Source: Sinonovacula constricta (Eukaryota > Mollusca > Bivalvia > Cardiida > Solecurtidae). From it: DNA of 64,000 nucleotides. The notes under the pieces were generated by a model. It saw only the letters and a program-made list of their open reading frames with translations, had not been told where the DNA came from and searched no databases. Every line of letters starts with the position of its first letter. Within the stretch, counting starts at the first letter, position 1. A program made the translations under genes and the position numbers. Below, piece after piece: positions 1-11,900 of this stretch. The stretch covers positions 3,959,976-4,023,975 of the forward strand of contig CM017569.1 in assembly GCA_007844125.1 (NCBI GenBank), written 5' to 3'.

Positions 1-1600
1 TAAAGTCTCGTCTCTGTGTTTTTGTCACTTTTACATTATTCTGTTATGCCTTTGTCTAGATGTAGTTCTGATTTAAATATCTGGTAATTCTTATAAGACC
101 TTTTCTTATTTTAGTATTAAACTCCAGCCCCGCCCACTCGAGATCGCCGCCCCCATCCCCGGCCCCCAACCCCAACTTGTTTTAAAATAAACATTAGTCT
201 TTATAATAAAAAAATACGAAATGACAATTAACATTTGGCTCCCTTTTGGATGAAGACAAGGTCTCAAAAGCCAGAATAATAAGACTGGAGAATCAGCAGA
301 TGAGACAATAAGTCAAAATAGGCACCGGAGTCCGCATCATTGTGCATTGTTACTATGTGAGGCGGACAATCTTAGCATTTTGGCCGATTGGATCCAAATG
401 TTGATTACACAATCACCGAAAGAAACATTAAGGCAAGCGAGATGACTAACTCGTACAATGGACTATTCCGAAAATTTATACATAACTACTCACATTGATG
501 TTAATTTGAAAGTCTCTGTGCTTAGCTAAGCCTAGTGTTCGCCTGTGTTCGCAAACAATATCATAATACAAAGCATGTGTTCGTTTGTAAAGTAGGTCAA
601 CTGTTCGCACACATGGTTTAAACTTGCGCTACTTGAAAAGAAGGCTTGTGTAAACAGACTTCACCAACAGTTTGGAAACCATCCATGCCGACAGGGCTGT
701 AAATTTCAACAATCTGTCTTTCCTGGTACCTATAGATTATATTATATAGAGCGTTAAAACATCTAATTTAAAACCCTAAATTGTAGATCGGTGGTTAATA
801 AAGATGTTATAGTTTGCCAGTAGTAACTAGAAATTTAGAAAATAAAACCTTGACTTTTGACTAAAGTCTGGAACTCTGATAATAACAACATCAACATAAA
901 ACATCTGATTTAAATCAAAATTGTCTACAATAAATGATCAAAATAGGCAGAACTTTCTTTGTGTTATGATCTGGATGTGATAACTTGTCAATTCTTGACA
1001 AGTACGTCAATCCCAATCATGACTCCATAATTGGAGGTGAGATGGCTATAGTAAGCAGGAAAATCATTAACATCAAAAAGATACGATCTGAACAACTCAC
1101 ACTTATTACGGTCTTTGAAAACTGGTGATCAAAACCAGCAGCTACTTGTATCTTGTCTCCATATATATCCTTATCGTATACATTTCCCTAGGTTTTGGTC
1201 CTTTTTATATTTGATGGATAACATTTTGTCAAAATACACATATATTATTGTAAAAAGATACTTAAATCTACATAGTGACGGTTCTTGTTCTACACCCCTT
1301 GCTCTAGGATTTGAAACTACATGCTGATTTCTGCACTTATATCCACTCAGTTTAGTTATTACACATATGTAAACTGGCGTTCAAGTCCATTAATGTTAAC
1401 TTGTTTTTCTCATATGTGCGTGCACAAAGTTGTAATACAACTGATAGAAATAAACGATTGTAAGTAAACGTGTGACTTTCCTAAACACTGCTAAGATAGA
1501 TTTCTTTGAGCTTTCAGCAGATCTTAAATCAAATAACGCTTGATGAGTCTGGTGAAAATATGTAAGAGAATTTGTCTAGAATTGTTTTGTTGGAAACGTT
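1..1600. other. Intergenic, nothing recognised
   Basis: AT-rich sequence with only short chance reading frames. A C-rich tract lies near 125-170. I see no exon with convincing splice sites or protein similarity and no clear transposon end. Confidence 0.5.
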
Positions 1601-1609
1601 CCAATCTAC

Positions 1610-1830
1610 TTAACCAATCGTCTGTCTCTGCAATCCATAAAAGGACACATCTTGCACCAGTTCAACGTATAGTTCCTTCATCCCATTAAATAAAAGGAAA
1701 ACATTTGGTGATCGAAGTTTCAGCAACGCAGAGCAAGAACTTTGGAATTCCTTCCCAACGAAATCAACCTGGCAACTTATGTTGATGAAATCAAAGGACT
1801 GCTAAGACTGCGAACGACTATGCGTAATTT
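1610..1830 (+). mobile_element. Decayed non-LTR retrotransposon (LINE) 3' end
   Basis: The forward translation reads FGDRSFS followed by LWNS (about 1702-1755), then, after a one-base frame shift, NEINLATYVDEIKGLL (about 1758-1803). In many CR1/Jockey-like LINEs the reverse transcriptase ORF ends with a segment of the form FGDRSFS..APKLWNSLP..I..A....FK..L. The order and spacing match, but there is a stop upstream of the motif and a frame shift within it, so this is a dead 5'-truncated copy. The clade cannot be fixed from so short a piece. Confidence 0.6.
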
Positions 1831-3764
1831 AATTCGTTATTTTAACTGTTACTTTTTAAGTAATTTTGAAGTTTTAACTTCTAAACTATTTACCTGCGTT
1901 TTAGCCTCATGATTATCAGCCTATAGTTATGTCGTTTTGCAACCTATTTATCGTTTTCTAAATAAGTGTTATGCACATTTTAAGCGGTTTAACCCTCGGT
2001 TCAAAGCAAACAGTGATGCACGATTTCGTAGTGATCGTGTCTGTTAATAATAATATGCATTTTAACAGTCTAATGTTCGTATAAGTTTAAGAAATTCTAT
2101 TTTCTCTTTACATTACCTAATTATTATCTATTACCACTGGTATTTTGTTGTTTTTACCAGCACCAGCGGAGTTCTGTGATCAACATTTGGTACAAAGACA
2201 TTGTTGGCATGACGCAACCTGTCGGAAAAGGGGTTATGCAGGAAACAGTAGCACCGGTGGGACACCTCGAACAAGCAACAGAAAAGAAAACCATGGTGTA
2301 AGCAAGGGTAGAAAAACATCATGGGGATTTGTTTAAATTGCTCGACATGGTGCTTGAAACATACGGGCAGTGCTAGGGAGAAAGTTACCATGGCGGGAAT
2401 GTTGAACATATGAGCCACTCGAGACTTACAGTCTTGTCAGATACATTAGGGTGAGAACAAAAATGAGAAAAGAACCCATTTTTTCAAGGATGTTGGATCA
2501 ACAAGCTAGCCAGGCAAAGAATACAACAATTGAGTGATGCTCGCAGCCGCCAAGGATGGAAAATGAAAATCTTTGGAATATGATGGCGGGTTTCCCTGAA
2601 AAATCGCTTTACAATATGCTTGGAGCGCTGGACCTCAAAGCCCTTCTAGATAGGATACATTTTAGCGCAATAAGTTTTAATGGAAGTCATCGACGCAACA
2701 GGCTGACAGCTGCCGCTCAACATATGGACAGTTTACCAATATATGGGGCGAAACATTGAGGGCATGGTGGGTATTTGGCTTATGATATCTGTTATAATAA
2801 ATTCTAGTACTGTAGCATGTCACGTAGACAGTTTAAGTTATTATACATGTGCTTGATGCAGTACAAAAGAGTGGTTACTTAGTTCAGTAGCCGAAGACAA
2901 TCGACATATCGATGACTTTGCGCCGATAAAGCTTTTTTTTAAACACTCAATAAATCAGGGAGTTGGACTCTTGTTTACATTTGATATCTCTAATAGATGA
3001 AGAAAATGTAATTGCATTGTAGTATCAGTCGTGATTTATAGACCCGTGTTCACCAACCATGAATTTGTCAAATAATGGATTTGTATTTACAAGATCTTCA
3101 AAGTATATCCTATACATGTCTGAAATCTTGTATGATAATTTGCTTTGATATTTTGAGCTTAAAACTACATTTTGACTTCGTGCAAAAGCTTAGTTTACTT
3201 GGTATGAAATGGTGACTGAAGTCCAAGTCATGACTGGGGCTTAGAAATTGTTGACGCCTCGCCTGTTGGATGGGTGGCCAGTAGTGAAGGTGGATAAATA
3301 TTCGAGTAAATGTCCAAAACGTTTGTCATATGTATATCGGCGTATGTATCTAAAAGCTTATATGCAGACAAAAAGATGGTTCCTTCTTACATTCATACAA
3401 AACTTTAAATAACTATATAACTATTATAGATTGTCTTTGTGATATAAAATACTTAAGTCCAACTTATCTGTTCCCTGCTTTTCTTTGAGATTTCTGGGAA
3501 GCAGTCTAATTATATCTCGGTCATACTAACAAATAATGTGTCGTTGGTTGTCGTGTCCCAGAAAGCGTTCAACCCATTATACCAAGGGCAATAGTAAACA
3601 TCTTCCACTGTGTTACCTCGCTCACTTTATTCAACAAGATAATTATGGGAGACTGATCTAAATTATGATACATTTTTGTCACGTTAGTAGGCAAATCCAC
3701 GAAAAGTCTTTGCTCCTGATCGTCTTACATAAGTAAACATATATTTGGTGATGGCAACACTGTT

Positions 3765-3808
3765 AACCGGTTAACTACGTAATCTCTTGCCATGTAGGTT
3801 AACCGGTT
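3765..3808. promoter_or_regulatory. Paired AACCGGTT motifs (Grainyhead-type sites)
   Basis: Two perfect copies of the palindrome AACCGGTT lie at 3765-3772 and 3801-3808, 36 bp apart, each inside a longer GTTAACCGGTTA context. AACCGGTT is the core of Grainyhead/GRHL binding sites. They are about 5 kb upstream of KIF11. A regulatory role is inferred from the motif alone; they could also be relic terminal repeats of a small element. Confidence 0.3.
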
Positions 3809-6800
3809 ACTTATCTATAATTCAGTAGTTTTTCTTACATATTATATTCGAAATATGTCTAGGACAATACATGGTGTCGTAAACTCTGTTTTAATTCTGT
3901 AAAAAGATTACACTCACAACACAAAAAGAAACGTAAGCTTCAAAGTAGCACATTTTCTTCTTTGTTTAATGAATGTCGTTTATGTTGTTCAAGTTTTGTA
4001 CACATTTAATCGTATTTAATGCCAAAAGCCATAACAGAAACCTGATGTTTCGTTTTGGCAAGGTATATATTTGATGTAAATAAAATAGTCACATTTAACA
4101 ATTACATTTTTCGTCGTTTTAAAGGTTGACAACATATGGTTCGAGTTATCCACGGCTCAATTTGTTCTGTAGATCGTGTTTATTTAAGTTATGTTATAGT
4201 TTGTGATTTGTATTCTCCCTTGTGACTCTTATAAAAGGCATTGTTACATCACTAAATAGTGTGTATTTTGTTGTCAAATAATCACTGATAACCAGTCGCT
4301 TCTCATATTTAGTAAAGTAAATTGTTCTGTATTATAATGACAAAATTTATCACGTGAATCTATGAATAGTAATGCCTTCTTTGTGAGCTTTTATCCGGTT
4401 GACCATGAATGGCCGTTGAAAGTATAACTGAATATATATCATTTAACCGTAGTATCATTTATTAGCTGTGCACTTATTCTAACAATTAATGTATGTAATC
4501 TGATAACGCGTGAAACACATAAATATTTGATAAATTTTACATGGATTCGTTACCTTTTGTGCTGCGACTTTCTGTCGTCTCGATTCGAGAGATTCTAACG
4601 ACACATTGGAGACAACTCTTGAAACAAGATTTCACAAGAGATACTTGGCTTAATGCACCCCTTTGTTATAATCATGGCCTAGCTGTATTTGTATCACAGA
4701 TTTGTTCCCATTTTTATATTTGACTTGCCGGTGAATACCTTGGTCCTGGACCTTTTTTTCATTTTTTATACATGTTGCAATGCTCATATGACTTTCTCAT
4801 ATTTCCTCATTGAGAATAAATATTCTCAAATCAATGATTACCTTATTTGTTCCTTATTTGTTAGTTCATTTCTCTGCTCATTTAAAAATCTCTCATCTAT
4901 GGGTCGTTTGATCATTCTCAGTAGTTAACACTCGCATATTTAGTACTAAATAATAAACTTAGCTTAAAAATAAATATGTTGATGAAATACTTGTCACATG
5001 GTGCCGAACTGATCATTCGATTTCATATTTGTGGATTTTGCCTCCTTCTTTCAGATATTCCTTGTTTTGTTTAATCTTGAAACTATTTCCATTCATAGCG
5101 GAGGCGGGGTGTTTTGCTTTCGGAATTATTAAACCATTGGTGCAGGAATTCAGGACAATTTTAGATTAAATATACATGTAGATATAAACGTGACACGTGC
5201 ACTATCCGTCTCATTGAATGAAGACCAAACGGTAAAAAGCAATATATTGATGATATCATATCCCAAAATTAATACCGTAAAAATGTATAAAACCATAAAC
5301 ACTATAATAACAAAATCATGCTCTAAAAGTAAAAGCAAATATATAAAATATCCAACATTAAAATATAAAATCCTTACATCTATTGCGAGTACATAACTAT
5401 TAAAACAGAAAGACAGAGCCAATCGACCTGAACATTTACATATTTTAATGTTTTCAAACATTTAATAAAGATACAAATAAATGTGTTCCTGCTCACCCCC
5501 AAATGTCTCAGTTGACAATAATTTAAGTGGCCATATCTCAACTGAAGAGATCTGTTTCAAACATAAAGTTTGCAAAAATGTTCATCTATAGGATTACTGT
5601 AGAGAATATCTAAAACGACAATTTACATATCTCAATAGAAATAATTTCGCCATACTATGTTCAAAACAATTCTAGATACTGGTATTATCATAGCTAATGT
5701 CTATATCCTATCAATATACAACGAACAATAGCGACATTGAAATCCCAGAAAATTATTAACATATTCCTTTAAAACCCTGTAAAGGAAACTTGTTCTCATC
5801 AATTATTAACCAACGACTCACTGTTTAGATAAGAACTTTTTCACGTCAATCAATGTGGTTCAGGGGAATAACATTAAAAAAAATTACACATTCAACTGAA
5901 GACATTTTTCACACGAATATAAACTGAGCTTTGAAAACATAAAAATGTATTTGTAGATTTCAAGAAAGCATTTTAATCAGTTTGGAGAGAAGGTCTCTGG
6001 GGGTATATTGCTAAAATGCGTGACATTTAACAGATTTTAAAGTTTTAAATGCATGTATTGTGACATAAAATTGTGTATTTCACACAAAAAATATCGCTCT
6101 GAGTTTTTGCCTTGTCACCTAAGATTACGGCAAGACAAATATCTCTCTCAGATATATTGTCAACATCCTAAAATGGCATTTTTATCTTAACAGTGGACAT
6201 AATTTATATATGGCGATAATCTATTCATTTATCAAATACTGACGATGTAGTAGTACTACCCAATCGTGAATGATAGGATGAATTAACTACAATTATGCAA
6301 ACATTTCATAAAACGAAAGATTTCGACAAGAAAAAATGACACATTAAAAAGTGTATCAATATTTTCGTATAATATTGATGTATAAAATAAATTCAATTCT
6401 ACTGATCAAAAGCATTCTCTTTTAATGGATAAAAAAGAGGGCTTCGATCCTCGGTAGTAGAGTATGTAGGACTTGCATGAAACCACAAGACCATCGATCC
6501 AGACACATTCTACGTTGCGCAACTCTTCATCGATGGTATTCGTTTTAGCAATAGACTTCATCGTAAAAATATAGATCTAAAAACTACGTCAAGACCAATG
6601 CTTAAGAACTGAAAAAGTGCACTATGCTTAAGGTTTTACTGAAATGAACGCTGAATGTAAGGTGGAATAAGGTTTTCTTAAATTTTCTAGGAGCAGCATG
6701 TTCTAAAACAAGACATTTTCCACAGAACACGCACGGACTTCTTTTGTTAAGTTGTATAAAAATAAGACTTCCACACCCACGTGCTTTACTTATGTAAATG

Positions 6801-7244
6801 TGTTAAATAACAAGATCTAAAAACGCAGTACTCATCCGGCTGATATGTTAGGGAATCGATAATACTTAATTTACCTGCCTCTTCTCTTATAGTTGATTTT
6901 TATGGGCACTCAATTAAAGTACGAACATATATATGAGTTATTTAATACAATAACAACACCTTTATCTTTAATGCGATCAGGTATTAATAAATACAGCACT
7001 ACTAAAACGATCCGGTATTACTTATTATCTCATCTAGTTTTAAAACCGTCTACAACCCTGAATCGATGTCAGTGTACAAATAAAACACATATCTAGTCAT
7101 CACATCCGCATCGTATAATTTACGCAATTAACAGTATTAAGTATTTGCCTTTATATAAACTATAATATAGGGCTACACTTTTTTATCCATTTACCCAGAC
7201 AAGTACCAACGTTTTAAGTTCTTGGAGCCCGAGCCTGGAATGTC

Positions 7245-7313
7245 AAAAAAAAAAAAAATATCCATGTACACTATATTCTACAATAAATATCCATGTACAC
7301 TATATTCTACAAA
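7245..7313. repeat. A-run and short tandem duplication
   Basis: An A-run is followed by two near-identical copies of a TATCCATGTACACTATATTC segment placed head to tail, about 27 bp apart. Confidence 0.7.
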
Positions 7314-7558
7314 TTAATTATGGTCCAATTTTAACTGGTAATGCTTTGCATATGTGCTTTTTGAAAAATAATAAAAAGGAAGTACTTTAATTATGGTCTT
7401 TATCATTATCATTTAACAAAATGGTTTTTGATATAAGTTTCAAATAAACTTTTAATCAGGAAATACGAAAAGGTAAGTGGGACATTTTTATTTTAAATTT
7501 TGATACAATATGTTTACATTGTTCTTGTCTGTGCACATCGTTACTTGTGTCCATGCGT

Positions 7559-7857
7559 GCAGGGGCGAATCCGGGGGGTTGTGGTGAGGTGGGGTGTTGG
7601 TATGTTCCCAAAGAAAACTTCTGAAATGTATCAGCTAAATGAAGTCATTTTCTATATTTCAGAAGCTGTTTGAAACATAATAATAATAATTATTATTATT
7701 ATTATTATTAATATTATTAATAGCGCATTAAAGATGTGACACACCTTGAAAGTTTCATAAAATATCTTCATGGAAGGAATATTTTGACAATTTCAGATGG
7801 GGCGGGGGTCATGACCCCCCTCCCCCCACCCCCACCCCCACCCCTAGATCCGCCAAA
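7559..7857. mobile_element. Probable MITE with CAGGGGCG-type ends
   Basis: The left end reads CAGGGGCGAATCCGGGG. The right end, reverse-complemented, reads TTGGCGGATCTAGGGG. Together they look like the CAGGGGCGGATCC-type inverted ends seen on many short animal DNA transposons. The interior holds a (TAA/TTA)n stretch at 7681-7723 and a C/A-rich tract at 7816-7846. No clean target duplication is visible, so the exact borders are uncertain. Confidence 0.4.
7681..7723. repeat. ATT/AAT microsatellite
   Basis: A run of AATAAT turning into ATTATT repeats, partly self-complementary. Confidence 0.8.
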
Positions 7858-8700
7858 TGGTGTGGTACCAAAATAAAGTAGTAAAGCGATTCTTTAAGTC
7901 TTTTAAATTTTCTGAAAATGTGCCTACCTATTCGGTAAAGACCATTTCTTCATATAGTTAGTTTTATTCAACAGGTGTAAGTAGATCACACTTTGGTAAT
8001 TTAAATAAATGTAGACATGTGGTAATGTTCTCAGACCTTCGATCGAGTACCAAAAATAAAGTTTGCATAGAGTATTTCATTCGTGAAAGCTGGCATTAAC
8101 TTCTCTCTATTAAAGGTACATTGCAGTTTGTGTTTTGTTAATAGTATTTCTATTTTACGAAAGATACTTTAATTATTTTGTTACCATCTATGTTAAAGAT
8201 TCAAAATGTCTGATTATTCTCATAACATTAATACACGTTAAGCATAACTTCGATGTTTTTGTTGCATTTTTGATGTTTTCGTTGTGTTTGTTTGTTTGTT
8301 GATTACGTTATATATTCAACATACTGGCGCTGTCATCGTCAAATTGACTAAATCTTACTTAATAAGTTAATCACAAAACTGTTTATTCAAACACTGGTTG
8401 TATTTTGGGGTTGTGGTCCGCATTCACCCACGCGAAGCTTTTAATTGCTTAAGTGTCAGAGATGTAACCTGACTTGACAAATTTATTTACATTAACAATC
8501 TTTTTGTAATCAATTAAGACCACGTGTATACGCGTAACGGATATACTCACGGGTTAATGTTGGTGCTTTGATTACATTTCTTTTTCTTTATTTCCTTTTT
8601 GTCCATAAGTTTCCGGTATTTATTTCGGGTAACAATTGTCAGTAACGTTTTGAGAATGCAAAGTGCTTTTTTTCGATCAATTGTCACTTTACATTACGAA

Positions 8701-8860
8701 CAGGTTAAGGCCGAATACATAAGCTTCAAACGCAGCCAATCAAAAATCATGTCAAACGCATAATGATTGGCTAAAAATTTGAGCTGCGCCAAATTCGAAA
8801 ACACACTTCCGGATTTCATGTTTACTTGAAGCAAATTAATTTGAAGAAAACAAAATAACA
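8701..8860 (+). promoter_or_regulatory. KIF11: KIF11 promoter and 5' UTR region
   Basis: The 160 bases before the ATG contain a CCAAT box (8736-8740, context CAGCCAATCA), an inverted CCAAT box (ATTGG at 8766-8770, context TGATTGGCTA) 30 bp further on, a TTCGAA at 8794-8799 that fits the cell-cycle homology region consensus TTYGAA, and an ETS-type ACTTCCGG at 8805-8812. Two NF-Y boxes about 30 bp apart followed by a CHR is the classic arrangement of G2/M genes repressed by DREAM and activated by B-MYB/FOXM1, which is how vertebrate mitotic kinesins are controlled. The transcription start is not visible. Function is inferred from motif layout. Confidence 0.5.
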
Positions 8861-8925
8861 ATGCCTCCACAAAAAACAAAGGAAAAACTCGAAAATCAAC
8901 ACATTCAAGTAGCCGTCCGTCTACG
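8861..8925 (+). CDS. KIF11: KIF11 exon 1 (start codon, residues 1-22)
   Basis: ATG in context ACAATGC. Encodes a short basic cover-strand region ending HIQVAVRL and then CG of a split Arg codon, followed by donor GTAAGT. It is too short to stand out as a reading frame. It was assigned because it joins exon 2 to give [16 protein letters not shown], the conserved first strand of the kinesin-5 motor. Confidence 0.93.
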
Positions 8926-11900
8926 GTAAGTGACTTTTTACTTATGGACCAAATCGCTTGACAAGGCAGCTAAAACTTCATTGTTCTTTAAGACTTGTTT
9001 GGACTGGGTCGGGTACACGGCTGTGACCTGACAGTGACACTACAGAATAATCGGAAACTAAAAAAAACATCCGACGATCCATTTTCAACTTCACAATGCT
9101 GGAAAAACCTTTGCTGACCGGGGGTTAAAATGATAACAGCTCCAGTGCAGGTCCAGTTGTTTTATTACAAGTCACAAATTTTGCTTTTATTCCGGTTTAC
9201 ACCCTAGCATAAGTTACTGAGCAAAATAAAAAAACAATATTCAAACTAAAAACTCTGACTTTAAAATTCAATTTCAAACCAGGCAGTGGCTTCTAAGTTT
9301 ATGAAGAAAATGTATTCTTCAAAAAAATCAAAAATAAATATCAAGTTTATATGCTTTATGGCCAAAGACTTAGCCCAAAGTGAAGTTACTAAAAGTTTTA
9401 GTTCTGAGAATGGAAATAAGTGTTCATGCTGATTGTTTTTTTTTGCGGAATGTGTAAATGAGTATATTAATATTATGTAATGACAGTTATGTTTTTAGAA
9501 CACAGAAGGTGTATTGCACCACGTATATCCGTAACAACTTTGTTCTTTTTTCTTTTCGGACGATAAAAAAAAATAATTGTTATCTAGTGTATAATTTCCA
9601 GATGTTCATCTATTTTTTTTATCCGGCCATAAATAAAACTTAACATTCTTATTTTCGCATTTATTTCTTCTCAGGCTTGCCAAAACTTAATTTTTTTTAA
9701 ATCTGTGATCAAGATCATAAAACTAAGTTTTGAGATCAGTCTCAAATCTCAAGCGTTTGATTGACTGAAACGGCGACCAGTCGCCATTTCAGCCAATCAG
9801 AACCGTGAGATTTGAGACTGATCTCAAAACTTAGTTTTATCATCTTGGGCCCTGGAAATTTTGTCAATAATATCGACGACGATGATGTTGTTGTTGTTAG
9901 TATGTCTTGTTGCTGTTACTGAATCGAAATGATGATGATGATAATGATGCTGCTGTTTAAATACATTGTTGCTCTGTAAACTATGATTGTAACTAAAGAA
10001 AAATAATGATGATTATGATGCTGATGATGGTCGTTTTTTCATATTCTGTGATAATTATATTCTTGAACGAATTTTATAAATGTATTTTGCTGATTTTGTT
10101 ATAATTGATTAAAAAACTTGTTTAAAAATGACTTTTGTTATTTTTATCATTCATTTTTTAACTTTCTGTTAAACCTGAAGACCTTTTTTTTGACAATATA
10201 AGAATGAACATGCAATAAAAATCTGTTCATGAATAAAAAGATTTCTTCTTTTTGCATTGAGTTCTTCTTTTCGGTGGTGAGGTCAAATTAGCGACGGCAT
10301 TAACTAAATTACAATATTAAAACATCAATTATATTTATTTTTTATTCATAATTCATTCATATATTATTGATAAATAAGCCTTCTATTCTTATCAAACAAC
10401 ATTTTGTCTTATTTTACCAATAAATGCATAACCGCAGTGAAAATCACACCTTTCCCCTATATATTCTATACAGGCTGCGTAAAAGCTGCGTTTTCCCTAT
10501 ATGCTTATACAGGCTGCGTTAAAAGCTGCGTTTTATACAGGCCCTATTTTTAGATAGATATGCACCATTTTTTTTTAGTTAAGCTACCAAACCAGCTCCA
10601 GACCAAACCAACACAGCACAGGCAAGACTAATAATGGACTAATAACAATAATAGTGAAGCCTTGGTAACACTTGTAATATTGTATAAAAAATATATCGCC
10701 TAAATAGTACAATTAAAATGGTGAAAAATAACAAAAATACTCAAGATTTTACCAATCACTATTGTTTGGCTTTAATCAATAACAGTCAAATCCAAATGAT
10801 TCACTTCCATTCTTCAAGAATCAAATTTGAATTACTGGACTGACAGATTTTTTGCCAAATTCTAGTGAAACCAATTATTATATGTCCACTTGCCATTCAT
10901 GAAGACTGCCCATATGTTTAATATGCACCTGATGTTTTGCTACCAAGGTTAAGGAGCGACAGCCAAGGATCTTAAACCGGACCTGATAATGCCTCCAGGT
11001 ACGGGAGGGTACTGGAGGTTTCGGTAAATGACAGTTTCGGTAAATTGATGTTTCTGCACAAAATGTTTGGAGGTTTGGTAAATGTGTATGAATGAAATTA
11101 ACAGCTGCTGCAAACATGTGTCGATGGTAATTATGTGTTTGAAGTGGTCTCGGTGTCACTATTGTCATAGCGTTAAGCGTTCATATTGATGGAGTTAAGT
11201 TGAAGAAAACACACAATAACATGAAACATTGATTTTATTTACGATTATTCCAAAACAAATAGAATTAAGTACATTCAGAATTTAGCACGTTTCCACAAAC
11301 ACACGCTCTCAATTAACTTGCAAACAAAGGAAGTTCCTTTAAGGGACACACGCTTTCAATCAACATAACTAATCTTGTCAATCAATTAAGGTTACTATGT
11401 GTTTGGATTGTATATTACACAAACACACACACATATAAATAAATAAATGTATGTAAATAACTATACTTTTGATACATTTCTATTTAATTTCAAAAAGTTT
11501 ATGAACAAAAAAATAAAAATACATTAATCCAATATATACAAATTACAGATATAGCTTTATAATGCAAATATATTATCATAACACGTCGACAAAGTATCAT
11601 TTCTACATAATTATTATGTTATAAATATTGATTATTATATTATATACGTTTTAACATTAGTAAGTTCTTAATATCCATTTAGATATATTTAGACTCAAAA
11701 TCCGTATATACTTAAATAAAGAACCCGCAAAATACACACGGCAAATATATTTTACGTCAATAATGTATCATTTTTTTTTATATTTATTATCTTATAAATA
11801 TCAAATATCTATTATTATCTTTCAGTTATTTATATCGATTTACATCTTTACCGAAACCTCTCACAAATTTATCGAAACCTCCAAACATTTTGTGCAGAAA

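Larger units (their letters stand above)
1831..7550. other. Intergenic upstream of KIF11, mostly unassigned
   Basis: AT-rich, with no supported gene. It contains two AACCGGTT palindromes near 3765 and 3801 and a tandem duplication of about 27 bp next to an A-run at 7245-7313. Several open frames of 60-100 codons (for example near 2150-2420, 2556-2759, 4541-4928 and 5150-5461) show no recognisable domain. Confidence 0.5.

Noticed and set aside
2145..2418. Small ORFs on both strands
   Set aside because: Neither strand shows a known domain or splice sites; a third frame reads VINIWYKDIVGMTQ but ends quickly.
10878..11168. 96-codon minus-strand ORF
   Set aside because: It runs across the border of the long-TIR element, so most of it is transposon end sequence plus flank.
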